A DNA stretch of 64,000 bases from Arthrinium phaeospermum (GCA_006503535.1 QYRS01000003.1:3596001-3660000); one strand, 5' to 3'; positions 32,083 to 44,875 are shown, numbered from the stretch's first letter. Made by a program: numbers and translations. The notes: generated from the sequence alone by a model not told the origin.

Positions 32083-32554
32083 GGTGCGTTGGCGGGTTCG
32101 AGTTGCCTGTCTGCTTGAGGCTGGCGAGGTGTGTTCGTTCGAAGACTGCTGACGGTTCTGGGGGTTTGATGAAGGCGGGAAAGACGCCTCTTTGCTTTCG
32201 GTACGAATGTAACCCAACTGATGATAATGAGAAAGCCAGCCATAGATAACCGTACGGATAAGTTGTTGAAGAATGATGGATGAAGTCGAAGCTGAAAAAT
32301 GCCCGAGTACCTAGGTAGCTTTCATGTTGTTGCGGCAGCGGCAGGTGCGAAGTTGACAGCTGGTTTCTCAATTTTCTGTTGATGGAAACCCATATACAAA
32401 GTAAGCACTTGCATGCATAAGTGTTTACTCGAGAATCAATCAGTGTATCAATGGAAGCAACATCTGCCTCGAACGATTTCGAGCCCCTGGGCAATAATGA
32501 AGCGACCCCCAGGGCTTGCTAGCATGACACAACCCAATGCCCGTATTCGTTCAT
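32083..32554. other. Intergenic region
   Basis: Spacer between the repeat orphan's ATG and the stop of the single-TM orphan gene. The minus frame is open for 45 codons above the ATG, but only from TTG. No other gene was recognised. Confidence 0.5.
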
Positions 32555-34690
32555 CTAGCCCATCAGGACCGTCTGTCCCAACATAGTCACGGCCCTGAAC
32601 AGAGGTTCAGAGTCCAGGGCGCTGTCCAACATCGCGCTCCTCAGGGCCGCCCTCTGACACACAAGCACGACACACGCAAGAGACAAACGCACACTCCCAG
32701 ACCTATCTGCCGGCTCCACGCCGTCGAAAAGTACCTCGGCCTCGATGGGGAACCTGCAAACGAAGTTCAGGACGGTAGGCACCTCGATCACGCCCGCGTC
32801 CAGGTTGACTACCATGGTGGTGCTGCCGCCGAACCCCTCGGCCAGCAGACGGGTCGCTTGGGCAATGATGGACCGGAACTCGGGGCTCGTCAACATAACG
32901 CAGCCCAGCGCCTGGACGGCCAGCTGCTCGGCGCGCTCCGTCTTATGCGTCGCCTCCTGGAGCGCCGCGTCGAGCTCGTACAGCGCGGCAAAGTACTGTC
33001 GCGTCCGGGCGGCCGGCTGGCTGAGATCGTAAAACTTGGCCATGGCTTTGCCGAGACGGCTTTTCAGGTCTTCGTCGGACAAGTCGAGTGCGTCGAGGCT
33101 CCAGAGCGACCGGGTCAGGAGCTGGGGCAGCGACGAGGCGGCGTCGCAGATCATGGAGCGGCAGAGGGACCGCTCGAGCGACATGAGGTAGCCGTGGGGG
33201 CTGAGGTCCAGCGCGAGCAGGGCGTTGGCTATGAATTGACCGTCGCGGCGGCTCATGAAGCGGGACCTGTTACCGCCGCCTCCGCCTAGGCGTAGCCACT
33301 CGCTGTCTCTGCTCATATAGGTTCCGGTGCTAGCTGACACGATGTCGCGGATTTGCTCTTCGGTCAAGGCAGTTTCCCGAAAGGAAAGTACGCGCGTGTC
33401 GGCCGAGTCGGCCTGGACGACGGCGGCAAAATCGGATAGGTCTGCATTTCTCTCATCCCATGGAGCGAGTTGGAAGGCTCGGGGGCGGCTGGGGTCAAAT
33501 GATACCCTGGGTACAGGGTCACTGGTTTGGGGGGTTATATATGCGGCTGGACTGATTCCATCTTGTATATGTGTTGCGGTTGGTGTTACAAAGTCGTCAG
33601 AGTTGACAGATTGCTCGTCATCTCCATCGAAGTGCACGTTTCGCCGCGTTGACATTATCGGGCCCGGAGAGGGTGCTTCCAATGGAGTTTGGGTCACGGC
33701 TCGCGACTCGACGATCAACGGGACATCTTGAACGTCGGCAAGGCAAATGACATCCCCTGAGCTTGTAGGGAGGCAGCCCACTGCCATCCAAAAGAGCAGG
33801 TCGACGCCGTGTTTGTCATGGGTCAGTTGGCCTGTCCGCTTGGCGTCATGGCGCGAGAAAAAAACACGCTTTTGACCACCAATGCCCCGTGAGTGGGGAG
33901 AGGGTGTAAACAGGACACCCTCCAAGCCATATATGGGCGTATAGCTGTCATTCTCAAACGAACGACGGTCATGCGCATCTTCCCACGGCTTATGTGACTT
34001 TTCCCACGGACGCGAAGTGGGCAGGCTCCTTGGCTGACCGAAAGAGCGCTGCCTTGGTGTGCCCACCCGGGCCTGGTTGCTGGCGGTGCCGCGTGCAATA
34101 GTAAGCGGCAGTCTACCCTTATCCTGCCATGGTCCATATCTCCCTACAAGCCCCAATAACAGCAACCAAGAGGTATGCACAGGCACCCAGGTTCGATCGT
34201 TCTCAATCACCAGATTATCGCCTTTCTTCATGGGAATGTGGTATGCCTCCACCAAACTTCCAAATTGCACCCAGCCAGCAGAAGCACGCGATGGCTGAGG
34301 CTTACTGCCAGGCCCTGGCTTCGTCCTCCACCAGGATAAACCGGGCGACAGCGCCGGTGACGATGATGATTCTGCTGATCCCGGAGTCTGAAAGTTGAAG
34401 TGCGTCATACTACCGATGTCCGGTTCGTTCTGCAAAAGGGGGCTGCAGACCCTGCGGAACAAGCGCATTCGACGGCCTGCCCACAGCCCTCCGCCCACGT
34501 ACCCAAAAGACTCGGCCTCACCTTCCTCTATAGCATTGATGACCCTGTTCCGTTCGCTCTTGGTCGCTCTCCACACGAGAATGGGGCCAACGATGCCTAC
34601 AAGAGCGATGACCGCGAGTCCGACGGCAAGCCAGGTGCCGACGGCCGAAACCAAGTCGGTGGTGCTCGGCTCTTCTCCCTCTTGGGCCAT
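32555..34690 (-). CDS. Single-TM fungal protein of unknown function, 711 residues
   Basis: A long uninterrupted frame with an ATG at 34690. A hydrophobic helix, about residues 18-41 (WLAVGLAVIALVGIVGPILVW), follows a short acidic N-terminus and is followed by basic residues (RATKSERNR), so the N-terminus is probably outside or lumenal and the bulk cytosolic. Two conserved-looking blocks are seen: WVPVHTSWLLLLGLVGRYGPW (about 173-193) and the C-terminal helical half (about 480-711), with RRDGQFIANALLALDLSPHGYL and repeated Leu/Ala-rich helices. The region between (about 200-440) is low complexity and probably disordered. No catalytic motif was recognised. The family is seen in filamentous ascomycetes without function; the helical C-terminus could be a protein-interaction module. 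Codon use is GC-rich, so it looks like a functional gene. It adjoins the repeat orphan on the same strand. Confidence 0.7.
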   Translation of the reverse strand: MAQEGEEPSTTDLVSAVGTWLAVGLAVIALVGIVGPILVWRATKSERNRVINAIEEGEAESFGYVGGGLWAGRRMRLFRRVCSPLLQNEPDIGSMTHFNFQTPGSAESSSSPALSPGLSWWRTKPGPGSKPQPSRASAGWVQFGSLVEAYHIPMKKGDNLVIENDRTWVPVHTSWLLLLGLVGRYGPWQDKGRLPLTIARGTASNQARVGTPRQRSFGQPRSLPTSRPWEKSHKPWEDAHDRRSFENDSYTPIYGLEGVLFTPSPHSRGIGGQKRVFFSRHDAKRTGQLTHDKHGVDLLFWMAVGCLPTSSGDVICLADVQDVPLIVESRAVTQTPLEAPSPGPIMSTRRNVHFDGDDEQSVNSDDFVTPTATHIQDGISPAAYITPQTSDPVPRVSFDPSRPRAFQLAPWDERNADLSDFAAVVQADSADTRVLSFRETALTEEQIRDIVSASTGTYMSRDSEWLRLGGGGGNRSRFMSRRDGQFIANALLALDLSPHGYLMSLERSLCRSMICDAASSLPQLLTRSLWSLDALDLSDEDLKSRLGKAMAKFYDLSQPAARTRQYFAALYELDAALQEATHKTERAEQLAVQALGCVMLTSPEFRSIIAQATRLLAEGFGGSTTMVVNLDAGVIEVPTVLNFVCRFPIEAEVLFDGVEPADRSGSVRLSLACVVLVCQRAALRSAMLDSALDSEPLFRAVTMLGQTVLMG

Positions 34691-35651
34691 TATACTGTTT
34701 GTTTTGTTTTAATACGACCTTAAATTATATTCAAAAGCCAAGTGAGGAAATAGTCAGGAAAGCTCTGGAATTTATTAGAAAACCAGGGACACCACACAAA
34801 ATATATTTACGTGGAGCCATAGATGGTCATGCTGTTTTACCCTCTGTTACTTGTCTTCAACCCGAACCAAGCACTTGACCCCTCACATGTCCTGTTCAAT
34901 GAATAGAATCTCATTATTGGCGGATATACATGTATATCGACTGTCATCTGTGGCACATGGCGTATGCAAACCCCGCACGAGGCTCTATGATGAACGATAA
35001 GCGACCTACTGGACACGTATAGCCACTGACGTTATCGTCATCACCGCAGTAAGCATCTCCGATCAGCTCGTCGGTACGATGGGTGCGCGAGACAGTGTAC
35101 CGCATCAGCCATGGCCGTCCAAAGTGTCGGCGAGGACGGGCGGACCAAATCTAGGAGCCGCCCCTATTCAATTTCTGATAGAGCGCAGAAACAAGATAGG
35201 GGCACCTCGTAGGCACCCTGCATCGACTATTCTCGTATAGGTCCCTTCTATGATGAACAGTGACACCCGGAGCAGATTGCTGACTTAACACCGCGCCATC
35301 CTCATGTCAGTCACCATAGCATCACAGCTCAATCAGCTTTCTGTGAAAGAAGAATGTGTTGTGTAATCTCGCTTTACTAGAAAGCTCCATTGTGTGTATC
35401 CTAATCCTATGTACGCCCTGATAGTCCGTACCACCGCAACGCCGTTAGGGTTTCCGTTCCATTCCCGTGAATAATAAATAACTCAGACCTACGAGCTTCC
35501 GTAGCGATCGTTTGGGTATCCATGTTGTTGATTGTATAAAAATCCTCTCCAATGCCATTCCATTCCGTTCCCGTGTGCTCTTTGATCCACCTGCAGGGCG
35601 AGAGATACTTAACCTTCCACTACTGCCCAAACTGACAAGCCAACCCCCCAA
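34691..35651. other. Intergenic region
   Basis: Promoter of the single-TM orphan and 3' flank of the adhesin gene. No gene was recognised. Confidence 0.5.
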
Positions 35652-38105
35652 TCATACTATGCGTCCGCACCGTCGACGCCCCCCGTTCTGCCCGACGTAG
35701 GCCACCAGCTCGCTGCGCCCGAGCCCCGACGTCGACTTGACCACCTGCACGGCCTTGCCCGTGACGCCCAGCTTGCCGGCCGTCGAGTCGCCCACCAGCG
35801 TCCCCACCCACGAGGCCGGGTACTTGAGCCCGATGTCGCCGCTCGTCGACTTGTGCACGGCCTGCAGGCAGTTGAGCGGCTGGTTGGCCAGCCCCGCCGC
35901 CGCCGAGACGTCGCGCACCTGCTCCAGCGTCGCCATGGCTGTGAGGGTGATGGGCGCGGCCTTGGGCAATTGGCCGTCCCTCTTCGCGGCGGCGTGCGGC
36001 AGAGGAGGAGGACTGTTGCTGTTAGATGGTGGCGGCGGCGCTGAAGGCGAAGCAGACCAGCCGGCGAACCAGATGGGGTCCAAGACGCGCACCGCCGTGG
36101 TCCCGCTTGTAGTGCCCGTCTCGAGCTGCGCGGGCGTGGTGGCGTTGACCTTGCTCGAGTCGAGCACGGGCAGCAGGTCGACGGCGATGTCGCTCGCGGT
36201 GCTCTTGAGGTCGATACCCGTGCTGAAGGCGAGGGCGCCGTGGATGCGGCCCGAGGTCGACTTGAGGTCGACCAGGTACTCGCGGATGGGCATCTGGCCG
36301 AGCTCGTGGATGGGCTCGGCGGCGCTCAGGAAGCCCGACACGGTGCTCAGCGACAGCACCGCCGGCTTGGGGTCCGACTCGAGCACCGGCTTGGGCGCGA
36401 TGCTGGCCTGCACGTTGCCCGCCGTCGAGTGCAGGCCCAGCATGTCGTACAGCGGCCACGTGCCGCCGATGCTGCCCGCCACCGTCTGCACCTCGACCAC
36501 GCGCGAGTCGAACTTGTACGTGTCCTTGGCCGGCACGAAGATGTAGTCCTGGGCGCCGGCCAGGGGCGTCTTCTCGGACGTCGTGTAGGCGCGGGCGTTG
36601 GCGGCGGCGGACACGATGTCGCCGAGGTCGCTGACGAGCCGGGTGTACTCGGCGACCTTCAGGGCGAGGTCGTCGAGCGTGAGGATGTCCAGGTGCACCG
36701 TCTTGATGCCCATCTCCTTGAGCTCGGCGTTGTCCGGGACGTAGATGGTGGCTCGCATCTCCATGCACGGGCGCACATCCGGGCTGGAGGCCTCGGTGTG
36801 CTTGGGCACCGTCACCTTCATCATCTGGTCGGCCTCGTCGGCGTTCACGTCTACCCTCAGATCGGGGTCGTTGGTGACAATCTCCAGGATGACGCGAGGG
36901 GTGCCGGTGGCGTCCACCTTCCGGATGTTGACTTGGCCGGCGATGCTGACGTCGTCATGGCCCTTGTGTAACGCCATTTCCTCGACGAAGGAGAAGTACT
37001 TCTCCTTGTTGAAATTGACAGCCATGATCTGCTCGGGGAACCGGAACGTCGCATTCCTGCAGTGAGTCGACTCCAGGGGCTGTAGAACCGGGAGATCTGG
37101 ATGCGGGCCCCCGGGTGGTGGCGGATCGAGCGGTGCTTGATCTGCCGGCTGCTTGATCGGTTCCGCGGGCGACGGCCTGATTGTGTTCTGTACCATTATG
37201 TTAGAGATACTGGGGTTTGGATATTGAGAGTCTTGGGGGCAATGGGTTAAGCTTACGCCTCTGTCGTCCTTCACCACCCGATATGAGCTTGCCAGAAAGC
37301 CCACACTCGCAATGAGTAACACGGACGCAAGCAGTGTGGTCCGCCAGCTGAACCACGCGGGCAACCGCCTCCTCACTCGTTGTCTCCACGCACCAGGTCT
37401 GACGCTTTCCTCGTCATTGGGCAACCCCATGCTCTCGGGGTCCCGGCCGAGTAACCGCTCGTCTTCGATGCCCATGTTGGCGGCTGTGATGGTGCTGTAG
37501 TTTCTGGCCTGATTAGTCGGGCTGTTGGGCGAGAGAGGAGAGGTCGGCGATGGGCTATAAGCCGGAGGGGCGTCTGAGTAAACCGACGCCGAACGTCCTC
37601 GAGAGGCGGGCAGGCTTCGTAATGGCCTGCGTGACGATGATGCTGGTGTTGCTGCTACTACTGAAGCTGATGCGGAAGCTGAGGATGACGACGGAGTGTA
37701 CGCCGACGTGGACAAGGGTGTGCGCGGCGTGAAGATGGGATACGTAGACTGGGTACGTGTCGAAGGAGCAGCAGTCGCGTGCTCGAGGTGAGAATAAGAA
37801 TGGTCGCCGAGCAAAGAAGCATTGCCAAGGGGATGCCCTGGCTGTCTTGTATTTAAAGCTGCCACCCGGTCCTGCTCGGCTTCACAGGCCTTTGCCTCAG
37901 CGGCTGTCTCTGGTTGCTGCCGCAGTGTGGGGTCAGGGACCAGGACGTTGGGGACATGGGGGACATTGGGCACGCTAGGCACGCCATGCGACGAGGCAGA
38001 CGCCGTGAAGTAGCCGTCGGAGGGCGAGTGCTCATCCCCGTAGTCATCCTCGCTATCAGGGTCGTCGAAGGCGTGGCCAGAATAGAGGTTGTCGGAATAG
38101 GGCAT
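35652..38105 (-). CDS. Single-TM DUF4097-like adhesin-domain protein
   Basis: The ATG is at 38105 (MPYSDNLYSG). The frame is open upstream to 38216, but only from GTG. A 69-nt intron at 37256-37188 (GTAAGC donor, CTAAC branch, TACAG acceptor) is a multiple of three without a stop, so the unspliced frame also reads through. Spliced length is 794 residues. The N-terminal 250 residues are acidic and Ser/Pro-rich, and cytosolic. A TM helix follows at about 259-282 (TLLASVLLIASVGFLASSYRVV) after an Arg-rich stretch. The ectodomain contains the repeated beta-strand pattern of DUF4097-type putative adhesins: LSLSTVSGFL, LKSTSGRIHGAL, LKSTASDIAVDLL, HKSTSGDIGLKYP and DSTAGKLGV. A right-handed beta-helix or solenoid on the cell surface or vacuolar lumen is predicted. 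The ligand is unknown. Confidence 0.82.
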   Translation of the reverse strand: MPYSDNLYSGHAFDDPDSEDDYGDEHSPSDGYFTASASSHGVPSVPNVPHVPNVLVPDPTLRQQPETAAEAKACEAEQDRVAALNTRQPGHPLGNASLLGDHSYSHLEHATAAPSTRTQSTYPIFTPRTPLSTSAYTPSSSSASASASVVAATPASSSRRPLRSLPASRGRSASVYSDAPPAYSPSPTSPLSPNSPTNQARNYSTITAANMGIEDERLLGRDPESMGLPNDEESVRPGAWRQRVRRRLPAWFSWRTTLLASVLLIASVGFLASSYRVVKDDRGVSLTHCPQDSQYPNPSISNIMVQNTIRPSPAEPIKQPADQAPLDPPPPGGPHPDLPVLQPLESTHCRNATFRFPEQIMAVNFNKEKYFSFVEEMALHKGHDDVSIAGQVNIRKVDATGTPRVILEIVTNDPDLRVDVNADEADQMMKVTVPKHTEASSPDVRPCMEMRATIYVPDNAELKEMGIKTVHLDILTLDDLALKVAEYTRLVSDLGDIVSAAANARAYTTSEKTPLAGAQDYIFVPAKDTYKFDSRVVEVQTVAGSIGGTWPLYDMLGLHSTAGNVQASIAPKPVLESDPKPAVLSLSTVSGFLSAAEPIHELGQMPIREYLVDLKSTSGRIHGALAFSTGIDLKSTASDIAVDLLPVLDSSKVNATTPAQLETGTTSGTTAVRVLDPIWFAGWSASPSAPPPPSNSNSPPPLPHAAAKRDGQLPKAAPITLTAMATLEQVRDVSAAAGLANQPLNCLQAVHKSTSGDIGLKYPASWVGTLVGDSTAGKLGVTGKAVQVVKSTSGLGRSELVAYVGQNGGRRRCGRIV

Positions 38106-41100
38106 GGCTGCGGCCGTTTTGTGATGCGTGAAACAAGGCTTGGCGGGGGTCTTCCCGGGGCTGAAACTATCGCCAAGCGAGGCGTGAAACAAAGACCCGT
38201 CTGATCGCAACGACACGATACAACTCTATAGATAGCCAATTCAAATCAGATTCTTCAAAAGATTGTTTGTTTCACGTTTCAAATGGCTGGTGAGAGAGAA
38301 TTTCAAGATTTCAATTGTCGGTGGTGGGCAAGAGAAGAGGCGAAAGTCATCCAGTCTGGTCAATCCCGACGGAATATACTTACAGGACATCAGCGCAGGG
38401 TGTCATTGCCACAGACATCGGCGTACCGCCCGATCTAGAGGCATTCCGATATCTCGCCGCAAGGCTAATGTAGTCATCGTAAAGATAGAGACGAAAGCAT
38501 TCGTAAGCCTGTGTCTGAACGCGGCAAGGCGTTGGAAACATCGAACGGCGCCAAGAGTACTTGCACGACCACTGCGACAGTAGTTGGAGCGAATGTATCT
38601 CTGAGGCTAGACGTGGACATGTGTGTCCGTATCGCAGCATTCCCCTCGAAAAAGGAAGCTCGATGGTATTCGGCTTGCATGTTATTGGTTCGAGATGGCA
38701 CAAGGTCGAGCCGTGATTACGGAGTCGACCCAGCGGCGCATCGATATCGAGCCAATCTGCTTGGCTCATTGAAGCTTAGTTCCCCGCATTCTGGGCATCC
38801 TGGACAACCATCACAAGATTGGGCGTCGCCATGGTCATCGGTGAGAGCCGAAAACCCCTCCGGCTTTGCATCTCGCTTGCATAGATGTCGTGTGCCAGTG
38901 ACGACGACCTGGCTGGTTGGTTATCTTCCGATGGCTGTCAGAAGTGCGTTACGCAAGGCCACGACGCTCGATCATACGCGCAGAGGCCAAGGCTGAGATT
39001 GTTGTATTCATGTTTCCAACCTGCCAAACGTATGACAGATTGAAGGTTGCATTAGAATAGGCTACTCAGCCAAGGCCAGGTACGCCTTGGCGTTGATGTT
39101 GACCTTCGGATGGTCTGCACAAAACTGCTGAGACTTGAGTCAACGCCAATTTCCATTGGCTAATCGTTTTACACTGTTGACTGGGTCATCTATGTGATAT
39201 ATGGTCGTCTTTCCGCTCCTTTTTCTCTTGTCCCCGACATACGCAATCTTTTGCAATTTGAAACGTACAGATGCCAGATGCCAGTTTCATGCTGGGTACA
39301 CTATAGCTAGGGTTGGAAGACCGTTGCTCTCTGTGCCCTGGAGTTGGGCTTGGGGACGCGAATGTTGATAGCTTCGCTCAGCTACAACAGCCTTAACAGC
39401 TGACTGGCAATGAGGCGGCGCACTGCATCCCTCATCGAAATCAATGGCACAAATTGCTTCTAAAGACCTGCCAGGCGTTAGCCAGTACTTCTCGGGATCG
39501 GGAGTGGGAAGAGGGCTCGGTAAATTCCGTCCTCTGTTGAAAGTCCTGTTGGCCAGCCATGGCTTCGAACAAAGTGTGTAAGAACTCGCACGAATTGGCG
39601 CTCACGAAGCCAATGGCTATTAGCAAGGCGAAGGATATGTCTAAGATCCTAAATAGGTATAATTGAACGCAATGATATGCAATTTGTGAAGGGCTATACT
39701 ACGACATACACATAGAGACAGTCGTCTCTCTCATAACGTATGCAGCGATAGAGCAAGCAATGTTGAGATATGACGATATCTCAGCTGAACACCACTGGCA
39801 TATACACCTTTGTTTGAATTCAAGTCAACTAGGACCCAAATCACCGACCCCTGTGTGCCTAACCTACCTGCTTTGCTGTAATTTCTGGCTTGTCTGGTCA
39901 TGTTGATGTATCGTGGCCGCCTATCCTCACAGTTTCAACTCGTTCAGGGGTCATATATGTAAGACTGCGTCCTCTCATCCCGGGCGTTGGTGATTTACAA
40001 CATCCATCAAGCTTGGCACTCTTTCGAAGAGTGTGTCTTCGCTGTCGAAGGCTTGACAACAATAAGAGCCATAGTCAAAACTGGCGTAGGGGAGATCGGT
40101 TTTATGTTCTCTCTACCCCTGATTACTTCCTATCATCTTGCTCGGGCCTCGGAATTCAGGCACATCCCAAAGCCATTTCTAGTTCTGCAGTCAAATTCCT
40201 GGCTATGTCGCAGCTGAGCAATAGCTAAGCAGCACTGCGATGCGTGCGATCTGTCTGTGGGCTCAGATCTTTCAACAAGTCATATCAAGACTCACAAGTA
40301 CCAGGCCGTAGACGCTGGGACTACAAGTGTACTAAATCAATGGATATTCCACTACACTCTGCTGATCATAGTAGCTCCTGCTGTAAAGAAGAACCTCGAG
40401 TCTTCATAAGAAACCCCGTATACTCTGCCTCGGCCCGCAAACCGGCCACGATCTCGATGACCCCGGAGCAGATGGTGCTCGGTTGCTCAGCTGATTACCG
40501 ATATGGGGTCCTGATATCCATCCCCCACGCCGTCCATTGTCCTCGGTCCAGCTGCGCCACTGTCCCGGGTCCCAGATCACGATGTGTAAGTATGTAGAGT
40601 AGTGTGATTACGGAACCGAGCACCTAGCGGCCCCATTTCATCCCACGTATACTCACATAACATGGAACTTATCGACACGCTCGCCCTTATCGCGTCGCTA
40701 CATACCGAGGCACACTAGCCCTCGGCTTATTCGTGCTAATTGCGATCACCAGGTGGTAAGTACCAGGAAAAGAAGATTTATAATCCAAAAGCAGATGCAG
40801 GGGTGGTGGAAGATACTCCCAATTGGCCGTAGCCTCTAGAAAGCACCTATTGTACATACTGTACCACTACTGCTGACTACGGCCCTTGCTAGTTGGCCCT
40901 AGAAACCAAGGAAAACAAAAAACAAATGACACACTTTCGCAGGCTGTATTCTTCCCCAGAACGGTCATTCCGCATCCAGCATCTCCGAACAGGCTAAGAG
41001 GCACGCCGGCTTGCTTTCCCCTGGGGCCCCGTGGGTCTAACCCCCAAGGACATCGCCGTCGTTCGTGGGGGTGATGATGCAAAGCTGGTAGCTAGCTTAT

Positions 41101-44100
41101 CAGATTTTCTCTTCGTGGGATGGGCTCCACAGTAGAAGGTACCAGCCTACCGTCCATCGTCGTCCCTGGCTTTGGTGCCAACAGTCCGTTTTCCTCTGCC
41201 TTGGGGTTGACATGGCATGGGGAAAACTCCACCGCGGAACAGACAAGTGGCTGTCCGTCGCTACAGTGCTATACCGAGCCCGTGATTGTGGTGATATCTC
41301 CCCCATGGACATGACTCCTGGCAATAGAGCCCCGGGGTCTTGGCAAGATCCTGTCATTGGATAACATACGACGATGTCAAGGTCCCTGATGGCAAAATCA
41401 AAGGCAAGTTGGGGCCGGTGGGTGCCTCGTAAGGCATAGTATACAATATAACCTATAACCATGACTCCCTGCCGCTTCCTGGGCCCGTCTAACGACTCGA
41501 GACACTCTCGCTCGCCCGGTTTCATGGGAAACCGGCATAGACAAAAGTCCGTCCCCCGGCAGAATGGCTGCCGAACTGGGGGAGGGAACCGCCGTATCCG
41601 TGCCAAGAGGGCCCGGGTCTTTAGAACGCCCCCGCTGGCCGTCGCGGGGAAATAATTGGCGACGGCTGCCGGCAGCTCGTCCCCTCCGCTCTGTCATACA
41701 GTACTACGAACGCAGGGAGGGTGGCTGGCGGAGAGACTGGCCTAGAAGAGACGCTGCCTGTATCGCCGATGCACCGCGGGGGACCGCAGAGCCTCAATCA
41801 TACGATTTTCATATGCCACCCCGTCATCCCCTTTAAATCCCACAAGAAAGCGTCCGAAGACGACGTGACACGACCCGAGTCTACTATTGTACCACTCCTT
41901 TCCTTGGAGCTCGATGGGATGACAGGACGGGTAGGCGGCATCTTCCACGTCCTGCCCGTCTTCTACTACCCACCCCTCGGGCATCGCCAACCTCCTACGG
42001 TGCCGTGCCGCTGGGCTTGAGCTGATGGTGGGTGGTTCTTGGAGGGGACTGCCCTGCCTGTCACGGCTTCTTTCTGACATCACCCCAACGTCCGCCCAGC
42101 CCTGGGGGTCCCGCTTGGGGTCCGGAAATAACATCGTTCCCTGTCTCCTCTGTCTTCTTAGTGCGAGTAACGTTGCCGCGTTCCCGGGAAGACACACTCA
42201 CTCAGTAGAACAGACAGGCCAAGACAGGTTTTACCAGAATTAGGGGTCCTGGGGGTCTGTCTGGACTGGGGGTCCAATGGCCCAAACCCTCTTCTATGGG
42301 ACTGTGTGTTTTAGTAATGGAACGGAAGGACGGCAGGGCGGGTGATCAACAACCTCAGCAACAGCCCTATCGGTTTCGCGGGGGGAGGGGGCCCAAGCTG
42401 CCCCGAAAGAGCGAGCACGACGGCGGCCCCGGGGCCGCCGGTCATTCCCCAAAGGGCTGCTGGATCATGCCATATTCCACAAATTAAAGGCTGTTCGTTT
42501 TTTTCGTGAGGGTGTCCTCGGTGTAGTTGGATACCGAGCCATCATGTCCGGTCGAACTCTAAGTTGAGCGTCCGCCGCCCGGCAGTCTATCCCGAGGAGA
42601 GGGGGGGGGGGTACAGTAGTGAACGACGGTACCAACGGCGGTGTGTCGGGGCTGTCTGTTATGGCCTAGCCAATGTCTGTAGTCTCAGCCCTTTTGCCAA
42701 GGAAGAAGAATACATAAAACTGCCAGACTGCCACTGGGATTATTAGGCTTCGCCCTGATGACCAGCGGATGCGGGTTGTTTTCGACTGCGAGGGTGCCGT
42801 AGTACGGGAGACGGTCCAGGCAAGTGCAAAGTATAAATGCGTTGGTGAACCCTGAAATTCGGGCGGGCAACCGGCTGCTATTGGCTCTCTTGTCCACGGA
42901 TTGGAGTCCGTCTCCCAGTACGGCGACGATGATATAATAGTGAACAACAACTACACCACCTTCCAAACGATAAAGGAGGTGGGCCCTGCGCCTGCGCCTG
43001 TGGTGGGAAAGATCATCCACCCCCAGATGATTGATTACTCAGGGTGTCAAAGGGCGGTAGTATGACGCCGGTCGGGGGCTGGCGTGCCGATAAGGTTTGG
43101 TCCGGCCCGGGGGGATACAGCGGGCTGGTTCTCGTTCTTCGACGACGCCGCCCTCTCCCCCACGAACTGGTTTCACCCGTTACGACGTCGTGAGACTCCG
43201 GACTACTCCAGGTGACCGTTGCCTGGGACGAGGGACTATCGATACGATGCTTTGCCCTCTCTTACCTTAACGACCAATAAGATATACCTACGTAATTTCA
43301 CGATAGCCGTGGTCAGGGGGTGGAGGGAAAAGAAGTAGAGTTTGAAACAAAAAAAAAGTATTCAGAGTTTATGTTGGCAATTCTCGAAAGACCCAGACCC
43401 AGGTCCAGATCCAGCCCGACAGCCACGGGCGGCCGTGGAGAGAAGCTTTGAGACAACGTCGCGAAACAAGTCGGGAGACCGAAAGGATCATGTGCGTGTG
43501 TGTTGCCCTCCGTTGCTATGTGATGACGCCGTCCGTACCTCGCCCCAAGTTTCGGTAACCAACCCCATCCCATGCCCCACGACCCGAGCCGGATCTACAC
43601 GGTATGTGACCAGGGCAAACCACACTATCAACAGGAAGTAGTGGTACTACCACTACTACCCCCTGTGATGGCGCCGCCAAGCTTTCTCTACTGTATTTCC
43701 ATGAGAGAGGGAGGACGAGAGGGAAAGGCGGCGGACGGACACAAGACGGATATGATTTGTCACATCAAGTCTACCCGCTCTCGTACAGCAGTAGCAGAAG
43801 CACCCCGAAGCTTCTTGCTGTTGGCTAACTTGGGGCCAAGACACGCCGTTCCGGCTCCCCCAAGGATGTGCCCGCTTGTTTGTTTATCTTGACAATGGGC
43901 AACGGGCAACGGGATGCCTCCATACCACTACACTGCATAGGGAGCTGCACACCGCCCTCTGATTGGCCCCTCGGAGCATCACAGCGAAGCGAAGCAGAAG
44001 AAGGATAGAGAGAGTGTGTGAGTGTGTCGTGTCATTCCCCACGGAATAGAGCTCGACGAACCGGGGTAGCCTCTTCAACGGGCGGCGGGCAGGTGGAGGC

Positions 44101-44875
44101 GGAGGAAGGAAAGTGGGTGCTGCTGGTGGTTTGATCATGTTATGGTTAATCCAAGAACGACTACATAAATGCCAAGCGACACCGACCACCACTCGGTCCC
44201 GGAGATATTTGTTGATAGCAGCAAGGCTTGGCTATTATTGAATGAGTTGTCAGATGAGGGGCGACCTGACATGACTCTGGACCGGCTCCCTAGCCACCCG
44301 GGACGCTCTCCATTTCTTTTGCCGTTGATGCCGTTTGGGCACCCGCCGGCGGACCAATATCTTGACATGGCCACTTACACACAAAGCGAAGGCGGTCGGG
44401 ATTTGAACGGACGACATGGCATCATGCTGAGTCTTGTCCGGGTCGCTCGGGAGGGAAGCTACTGGTCCTCCAGGCTTCTCATCCTGCCACGGGAAGGCTT
44501 CTATTCGTCCATGTGCCGCCCTAGTGACCAAGCACAGCTTACAAATGCCAGTGATGCCGGTCTTCGAGCTGAGCCCAACGTAATTCCCGTAGCCCCCTTG
44601 GGCAGCGCAGCAGTCTAGGTATACTGGTGACACATGCATAGTTCGGGTTTATAGGGCCTAGCATCATGTGCATACCCTGTCAGCCTCATTGGCCGAGAAT
44701 GCGACGACGAGATGAGCAGCCAATGGAAAATAGCAGTACCCAAGTACGCAGGTCAGACATACCCGTCTACCCGCACTGCTGGTGTGTCTTATGTGTGAGG
44801 TGTGTGTGGTGCGTCTGTCTGCATAGCAAGCGTGTCTTCCTTCAACATGTCGTGTCTGTAAGACGATGACGAAAC

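Noticed and set aside
44385..44425. tRNA-like GGGATTTGAAC on the plus strand
   Set aside because: Checked as the T-arm of a minus-strand tRNA; the stem does not pair and no anticodon arm follows.
44169..44618. 149-codon plus frame (MPSDTDHHS)
   Set aside because: Starts at a real ATG with A at -3 and looks somewhat protein-like, but no motif, no partner exons and an equally open opposite strand. Not enough support.
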